A DNA stretch of 17,759 nt. It comes from an uncultured Collinsella sp. (GTDB taxonomy: Bacteria > Actinomycetota > Coriobacteriia > Coriobacteriales > Coriobacteriaceae). The stretch lies in NCBI GenBank assembly GCA_900545665.1, contig UQZU01000038.1:1-17759 (forward strand). The letters are read 5' to 3'. The notes under the pieces are model-generated. The model worked only from the letters and a program-made list of their open reading frames with translations. It did not search any database and was not told the origin of the DNA. The position numbers and the translations under genes are program-made. This document shows positions 13,517 to 17,759 of the stretch, piece by piece. Each line of letters starts with the position of its first letter. Position 1 is the stretch's first letter.

Positions 13517-14665
13517 ATGAAAACCGTCAATCGTCTGGCCTCCTTTATCAAGGCCGACCACCGTTATGTGTACCTGGGCACGAGCGTCATCGCGGCGCTC
13601 GGCCTGGCATTTAGTCAGCACAATCCCACACCGCTGAGCTTCTTAGCCCCCACCGGTATCTTCCAGGATTGCCTTTGGGCGATTCTTTGGGCCTGGCTCG
13701 TCGTGTCGGCGGCGGCGCTGGTCACCAAGCTTATGCACTGGAGCGACTATCGCGAAACGTCGCCGTTCGCATCCGAGCGTTTCCGCCACGGCGCGCGCCT
13801 GGGCAGCTACGTCGTGGTCGCCATCGCGGCGATCTTTTTCGTGGACCGCTGCGTCATGTCGTTTATCGACCTGGTGCAGGTGAGCATTGTCTCGGATTCC
13901 AACCCTAGCGACTTTTTGTCGAGCCTGGTCTACATGACCTACAAGAGCGGCGACTTCTTTATCCGCGGTATCGAGATCACCATCGCGCTTGCCACCTTCG
14001 GCACCGTCATCGCATTCTTCCTGGCGCTGCTCTTTGTGTTCCTGCGTATTCAGACCTTCGATCGCGTGGACAACGACCTGGTGCGCTTCTTTAAGAGCAT
14101 TGGCCGCGGCTTTGCGACCGTCTACTCTACCATCGTGCGCGGCACGCCCATGATGGTCCAGGGCCTGCTCATCTATTACGCGGGCTTCACCGTTTTGCGC
14201 GGCATGGGCTTCGAGACCGCTCAGGCCAACCAGATTTGGAGTACCTTCACCGCCGGCCTCGTCACTATTTCGCTCAACTCCACCGCCTACATGATGGAGG
14301 TCCTGCGCGGCGGCATCGAGTCCATCGATCCCGGCCAGGCCGAGGCAGCACGCTCGCTGGGTCTGTCGCAGTGGCAGGCTATGCGCAAGGTCGTGTTCCC
14401 CCAGGGCATTAAAAACGCGATTCCCGCACTCACCAACGAGCTCATCATCAACATCAAGGACTCGTCGGTGCTTTCGGTCATCGGCGTGTTCGACCTCATG
14501 TACGCCACTACCACGGTCGCCGGCGTGTACTATCGCCAGATGGAAGTCTACTGCGTGGCGCTCGTGGTCTACCTGATCCTGACGCTCGTGGCGAGCCGCC
14601 TGCTCGAGGCCTTTGGCAAAAAACTCGGTGCCGAGGCTCCGGCCACGCTGCCCAGCTCCAACTAG
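13517..14665 (+). CDS. Amino acid ABC transporter permease with N-terminal extension
   Basis: This 382-residue protein is longer than the usual 210-240 residues of HisM/GlnP-type permeases. The conserved BPD_transp_1 domain occupies about 148-365, with the EAA loop EAARSLGLSQWQAMRKVVFP (275-294) that contacts the ATPase. The first 145 residues form an extension with three hydrophobic segments (about 17-32, 52-70 and 95-113). These look like extra membrane helices rather than a fused binding domain. The single permease probably homodimerises. GGGAGG precedes the ATG at 13517. The ATPase gene starts 22 bp after the stop codon. Confidence 0.9.
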   Translation: MKTVNRLASFIKADHRYVYLGTSVIAALGLAFSQHNPTPLSFLAPTGIFQDCLWAILWAWLVVSAAALVTKLMHWSDYRETSPFASERFRHGARLGSYVVVAIAAIFFVDRCVMSFIDLVQVSIVSDSNPSDFLSSLVYMTYKSGDFFIRGIEITIALATFGTVIAFFLALLFVFLRIQTFDRVDNDLVRFFKSIGRGFATVYSTIVRGTPMMVQGLLIYYAGFTVLRGMGFETAQANQIWSTFTAGLVTISLNSTAYMMEVLRGGIESIDPGQAEAARSLGLSQWQAMRKVVFPQGIKNAIPALTNELIINIKDSSVLSVIGVFDLMYATTTVAGVYYRQMEVYCVALVVYLILTLVASRLLEAFGKKLGAEAPATLPSSN

Positions 14666-14687
14666 GCTCAAGACGAGGAGAATCATC

Positions 14688-15473
14688 ATGGCAGATACCG
14701 CTACTACCGGCGTTGCGGCCGCCGCACAGACCAATGAGCCGCTCATCCGCGTCGAGGGCCTGCGCAAGAGCTTCGGCTCGCTCGAGGTGCTCAAAGGCAT
14801 CGACCTGTCCGTTAACCCCGGCGAGGTCGTCACCATTATCGGCGCCTCGGGCTCGGGCAAGTCGACCTTCCTGCGCTGCCTCAACCTGCTCGAGACTCCG
14901 GACGCGGGCCATATCTGGTTCCACGGCCAGGACCTTACGGCCGAGCGCTGCAACATTAACAAGCTGCGCGAGGACATTGGCATGGTGTTCCAGGGCTTTA
15001 ACCTGTTCAACAACATGGACGTGCTCGACAACTGCACGCTCGCGCCCGTCACGCTCAAAAAGATGAGCAAGGCCGAGGCTGAAATTATTGCGATGGAGCA
15101 TCTGACGAGCGTGGGGCTCGAGAAGTTCGCGCACGCCGCCGTGGGTCGACTGTCCGGTGGTCAAAAACAGCGCGTGGCCATCGCGCGTGCCCTGTGCATG
15201 AATCCGCAGATCATGCTGTTCGACGAGCCGACTTCGGCACTCGACCCCGAGATCGTGGGCGAGGTGCTCGAGGTCATGCGCAAGCTCGCGGCCGACGGCA
15301 TGACCATGGTGGTCGTCACACACGAGATGGCCTTTGCCCGCACGGTGTCCGACCGCGTGGTCTTTATGGACAAGGGCGTAGTGCTCGAGGACGCCGCGCC
15401 GGCCGAGCTCTTCGGCAACCCCAAGCACCAACGTACCCGCGAGTTCCTCTCGCGCTATCTCGAGGACAGGTAA
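14688..15473 (+). CDS. Amino acid ABC transporter ATP-binding protein (GlnQ/HisP-type)
   Basis: This 261-residue cytoplasmic ATPase has Walker A GASGSGKS (52-59), Q-loop Gln102, signature LSGGQ (155-159), Walker B IMLFDEP (175-181) with Glu180, and switch His212. All catalytic residues are intact. The closest families are GlnQ/HisP-type polar amino acid importer ATPases. The ATG at 14688 has GAGGAG about 7 nt upstream; an in-frame GTG-type extension begins inside the permease gene and is rejected. It forms one operon with the binding protein and permease. Confidence 0.94.
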   Translation: MADTATTGVAAAAQTNEPLIRVEGLRKSFGSLEVLKGIDLSVNPGEVVTIIGASGSGKSTFLRCLNLLETPDAGHIWFHGQDLTAERCNINKLREDIGMVFQGFNLFNNMDVLDNCTLAPVTLKKMSKAEAEIIAMEHLTSVGLEKFAHAAVGRLSGGQKQRVAIARALCMNPQIMLFDEPTSALDPEIVGEVLEVMRKLAADGMTMVVVTHEMAFARTVSDRVVFMDKGVVLEDAAPAELFGNPKHQRTREFLSRYLEDR

Positions 15474-15497
15474 CCGACCGCAAACGCTTATGTGGCA

Positions 15498-15520
15498 GGG
15501 CCGCTCCGGTGGGGCGGCCC
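15498..15520 (+). other. GC hairpin between importer ATPase and peptidase genes
   Basis: GGGCCGC (15498-15504) and GCGGCCC (15514-15520) form a perfect 7-bp stem with a 9-nt loop inside the 72-bp gap. There is no T-run after it, so it probably does not fully terminate. It might lower expression of the peptidase relative to the importer or mark an mRNA processing point. Confidence 0.5.
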
Positions 15521-15545
15521 TCGTCATCACAATCGAAAGGATGTC

Positions 15546-16973
15546 ATGGCCGAGGTTTGGCGCTTCTTTGCGCATGAGGATGATTTTGCCGATTTGGAAA
15601 AGGCCGGCGCATGTGAGCGCCTGGGCCGTGTGCTGTCGTTTCCGACCATCTCGAGTATGGATGCCGAGGCGGTGGACTGGCAGCCGTTCGACGACCTGCG
15701 CGCGTATATGCAGCAGGCTTGGCCGCACGTATTTACGGCGGGTAAGGTCGAGCTTATCGACCATTCGCTATTGGTGACGCTTGGCGGTTCCGACCCTGCC
15801 CTCAAGCCCATTATGCTCATGGGCCACATGGACGTGGTTCCCGTGGTACCCGGCACCGAGGCTGACTGGACGCATGCCCCCTTTAGCGGACATGTGGACG
15901 ACACCTACATTTGGGGTCGCGGCGCCATCGATATGAAAGACCAGGTCGCAGGCATTCTCGAGGCGGTTGAGTATGCGCTCGCGTACGGCTGGGAGCACAA
16001 GCGTACCCTGCTGCTCGCCTTTGGCCAGGACGAGGAAACCACGCAGTACGGCGCGGGGGCGATCGGTCGTGTGCTCGAGGAGCGTGGCGTTGAACTTGAA
16101 TATCTGATCGACGAGGGTGACTACCGTATTGTTTCGGCTGCCGAGTATGGCGCGGGCGAGGGCTGGCTTATGCATGCCGACCTCGCGGAGAAGGGTTACG
16201 CCGATATCATACTCAAGACGAAGAGTGAGGGCGGGCATTCGTCCAACCCCTACGGCGGCACATCGCTCGAGGTGCTCAGCCGTGCCATCACCGCAATCTG
16301 CGATATCGAGTGGCCGACGCGCGTGACCGACTTGCTTGCCGCTCAACTCGTCGAGTTGGGGCTCTACACGGCCGATGAAATTGCCGCCAACGGGGATGCC
16401 ATTGTCCGCGATTGCCTCGCCAGCAAAAAGCTCTATCCGCTGGTGACGACCACCTGCGCGCCCACGCAGATCGAGGGTGGCAGCACCGGCGCCAACGTAA
16501 TGCCGCAGGATATGTGGGCCAACATCAACTTCCGCATGCTCGAGGGTACGAGCGTGGCCGACGTTGTGGCGCGCTGCCGTGAGGCGGTTGTCGGGGCGGA
16601 CCTTGCCGGTTGTGTCGAAGTGGAGCTGGGCCCCGGCAGCTCCGAGCCTTCGCCGTCTCCGCGTGTCGGTGGACCGGGACTCGAGGCCGTTCGCGCCATT
16701 GCCGCCTGCTACTTCCGCGACCCAAAGGGGGCGGAGGAAAACGGACCGAGTGCGACGGGCGGGGCTCCTGTCAGCATCGTCCCCTCGACCGTGATCGGTG
16801 CGACCGACGCTGCCAACTACCAGCGCATTTGCTCCGAGTGCATTCGCTTCTCGGCCTTTGTGGTAGACGATGACGAGTGCGACCGCGGCGTCCACGGCAC
16901 CAACGAGCGCATCACCCGCCGCGCCTACCTCCAGGGTGTCCGCTTCCTCATCGCCCTGCTCCATACGCTCTAG
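15546..16973 (+). CDS. M20-family zinc metallopeptidase
   Basis: This 475-residue cytoplasmic hydrolase of the M20 clan includes carboxypeptidases, dipeptidases and N-acyl-amino-acid deacylases. Zinc ligands and catalysis are readable: GHMDVVP with His94 and Asp96, GRGAIDMKD with bridging Asp129, GQDEE with Glu163 (general base) and Glu164, a metal-binding acidic residue in LIDEGD (188-192), GGHSSNP with His231 of the dimerisation domain, and C-terminal VHGTNE with His450. The ATG at 15546 follows AAAGGAT; an upstream in-frame GTG has no site. It lies 72 bp after the importer ATPase on the same strand and is plausibly in the same transcript. It may release an amino acid from a peptide or acyl conjugate. 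Length resembles the PM20D1/CPS1-like branch; the substrate is unknown. Confidence 0.9.
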   Translation: MAEVWRFFAHEDDFADLEKAGACERLGRVLSFPTISSMDAEAVDWQPFDDLRAYMQQAWPHVFTAGKVELIDHSLLVTLGGSDPALKPIMLMGHMDVVPVVPGTEADWTHAPFSGHVDDTYIWGRGAIDMKDQVAGILEAVEYALAYGWEHKRTLLLAFGQDEETTQYGAGAIGRVLEERGVELEYLIDEGDYRIVSAAEYGAGEGWLMHADLAEKGYADIILKTKSEGGHSSNPYGGTSLEVLSRAITAICDIEWPTRVTDLLAAQLVELGLYTADEIAANGDAIVRDCLASKKLYPLVTTTCAPTQIEGGSTGANVMPQDMWANINFRMLEGTSVADVVARCREAVVGADLAGCVEVELGPGSSEPSPSPRVGGPGLEAVRAIAACYFRDPKGAEENGPSATGGAPVSIVPSTVIGATDAANYQRICSECIRFSAFVVDDDECDRGVHGTNERITRRAYLQGVRFLIALLHTL

Positions 16974-17007
16974 AATCCGACAAAGGGACTGTCCCCTTGT
17001 CGGATTC
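16973..17007. repeat. Palindromic repeat, copy 4 (variant)
   Basis: It has arms GAATCCGACAAAGGGAC (16973-16989) and 16991-17007 around a central T, with one position (CCCC for CCCT) giving a G-T type pair. Against copies 1 and 3 the outer part changes from TGTGAC to TCCGAC on the left, with a matching change GTCACA to GTCGGA on the right. The first base of the repeat is the last base of the peptidase TAG stop codon. Confidence 0.85.
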
Positions 17008-17094
17008 CGTGCGGGTTATATGCAGGTTTGCCTGCGCACGCTATCATGTATGGGTTAGACCGCAATTATGTACCCCATACGCGAAGGGATGCGC

Positions 17095-17121
17095 ATGTAT
17101 CTGAAGATCGACATGTTCTAG
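17095..17121 (+). CDS. Possible 8-residue leader ORF upstream of prfA
   Basis: ATG at 17095 encodes MYLKIDMF followed by TAG at 17119-17121, and GAAGGG lies 6 nt upstream. An in-frame ATG at 17089 would add two residues but lies directly on the GAAGGG site. An inverted pair, GTATGGG (17048-17054) and CCCATAC (17074-17080), and a TATCAT -10-like box (17042-17047) lie just upstream. It could be a transcribed leader in the 5' region of prfA. Eight codons could easily occur by chance, so this is a candidate only. The remaining gap (17122-17202) is C-rich and shows no further gene. Confidence 0.3.
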   Translation: MYLKIDMF

Positions 17122-17202
17122 CTGGGCTTACCCCCGCAGTGGCGCCCCGCGCCCCATTAATTCTGCCGATTTTCACCTTCACGCATATAAAGGAGTCCCG
17201 TC

Positions 17203-17759
17203 ATGCGCGACAAGCTCGAAAAGATCATCAAGGCCTACGAGGAGCTCGAGAAGAAGCTCTCTGACCCGGCCGTCGCCTCCGATATCAAGGAGTTCACGCG
17301 TCTCAACAAGGAGTACGCGCACCAGTCTGACCTCATTGCCGCCTCGCGCGAGTACATCGGCGCGCTCGATGACATCGAGGCGGCCAAGGAAATGCTGCAC
17401 GATACCACCGATGCCGATGAGAAGGAGATGCTCCAGATGGACATCTCCGAAAACGAGGCCAAGCTCCCCCAGCTCGAGGAAGACATCAAGTACATGCTCA
17501 TCCCGAGCGACCCCAACGACGACAAGAACACCATCGTCGAGATTCGCTCCGCCGCCGGTGGCGACGAGGCGGCCATCTTTGCCGGCGACCTGTACAAGAT
17601 GTACCAGCGCTTCTGCGAGTCGCGCGGCTGGAAGACCACCGTGCTCGATTCCAGCCCCAGCGAGGCCGGCGGCTTTAAGTCCATCGAGTTCAAGGTCGAG
17701 GGCGACCGCGTCTACTCCGTCATGAAGTTCGAGTCCGGCGTGCACCGCGTCCAGCGCGT
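17203..17759 (+). CDS. prfA: Peptide chain release factor 1, N-terminal part
   Basis: The window holds the first 185 codons of a protein of usually about 355 residues. Release factor 1 recognises UAA and UAG at the ribosomal A site and triggers peptide release. Visible parts are the N-terminal helical region, the PCRF domain with SAAGGDEAAIFAGDLYKMY (about 115-133) and FESGVHRVQR at the right edge. The stop-codon recognition tripeptide and the GGQ catalytic motif lie beyond the window. The ATG at 17203 has AAAGGAG with 7-nt spacing. It is separated by 229 bp from the peptidase gene and probably has its own promoter. Confidence 0.95.
   Translation, partial: MRDKLEKIIKAYEELEKKLSDPAVASDIKEFTRLNKEYAHQSDLIAASREYIGALDDIEAAKEMLHDTTDADEKEMLQMDISENEAKLPQLEEDIKYMLIPSDPNDDKNTIVEIRSAAGGDEAAIFAGDLYKMYQRFCESRGWKTTVLDSSPSEAGGFKSIEFKVEGDRVYSVMKFESGVHRVQR

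Noticed and set aside
12542..13621. 359-codon minus-strand frame over the binding-protein gene
   Set aside because: It is antisense to a clear SBP_bac_3 lipoprotein with signal peptide and lipobox. The frame is a by-product of GC-rich third positions.
14508..15764. 418-codon minus-strand frame over the importer ATPase
   Set aside because: It is antisense to an ATPase with all Walker and signature motifs and crosses several gene borders, with no domain of its own.

Overview
The window looks like chromosomal DNA from a high-GC actinobacterium of the class Coriobacteriia, most likely a Collinsella-type gut commensal. This rests on base composition, codon use, gene family make-up and recurring short palindromes between genes; it is inference, because no rRNA or other diagnostic marker is present. 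I see no tRNA, rRNA, CRISPR array, transposase or phage gene.

Layout. Positions 1-507 (minus) hold the N-terminal part of a membrane sensor that runs off the left edge. Positions 508-1040 are non-coding and carry a 62-bp-periodic array of alternating inverted 15-mers (698-869), a strong terminator (879-919) and a large hairpin. Positions 1041-5275 (minus) are a compact, overlapping three-gene operon: a MarR-type repressor followed by two half-transporters forming an asymmetric heterodimeric ABC exporter. Its promoter (5331-5359) is followed by an inverted-repeat operator. On the plus strand, 5607-6753 carries a pyridoxamine-kinase-like gene translationally coupled to a small cysteine-rich TIGR04076-type protein. 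A stand-alone AAA_14/DUF4143 ATPase (6938-8299) follows, bracketed by two copies of a palindromic repeat. On the minus strand come an MFS exporter (8909-10150) and a low-molecular-weight tyrosine phosphatase (8417-8863). A third palindrome copy and a separate 65-bp inverted-repeat element lie upstream of that pair.

The plus strand then continues to the end: an acidic single-pass membrane protein (10411-11280), an aldose 1-epimerase-like protein (11394-12287) with a strong terminator, and a polar amino acid ABC importer operon of binding lipoprotein, permease and ATPase (12581-15473). An M20 metallopeptidase (15546-16973) follows the importer. The peptidase may release an amino acid from a peptide or acyl conjugate, but the importer's substrate cannot be read from sequence. 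The window ends inside prfA (release factor 1), which is preceded by a possible 8-codon leader ORF ending in UAG.

The least explained material is the non-coding structure: the 62-bp alternating hairpin array, a four-copy palindrome family with compensatory changes in one copy, and two other long inverted repeats. No wholly new multi-gene system is evident; the repeats and the possible prfA leader ORF are the best candidates for undescribed biology.
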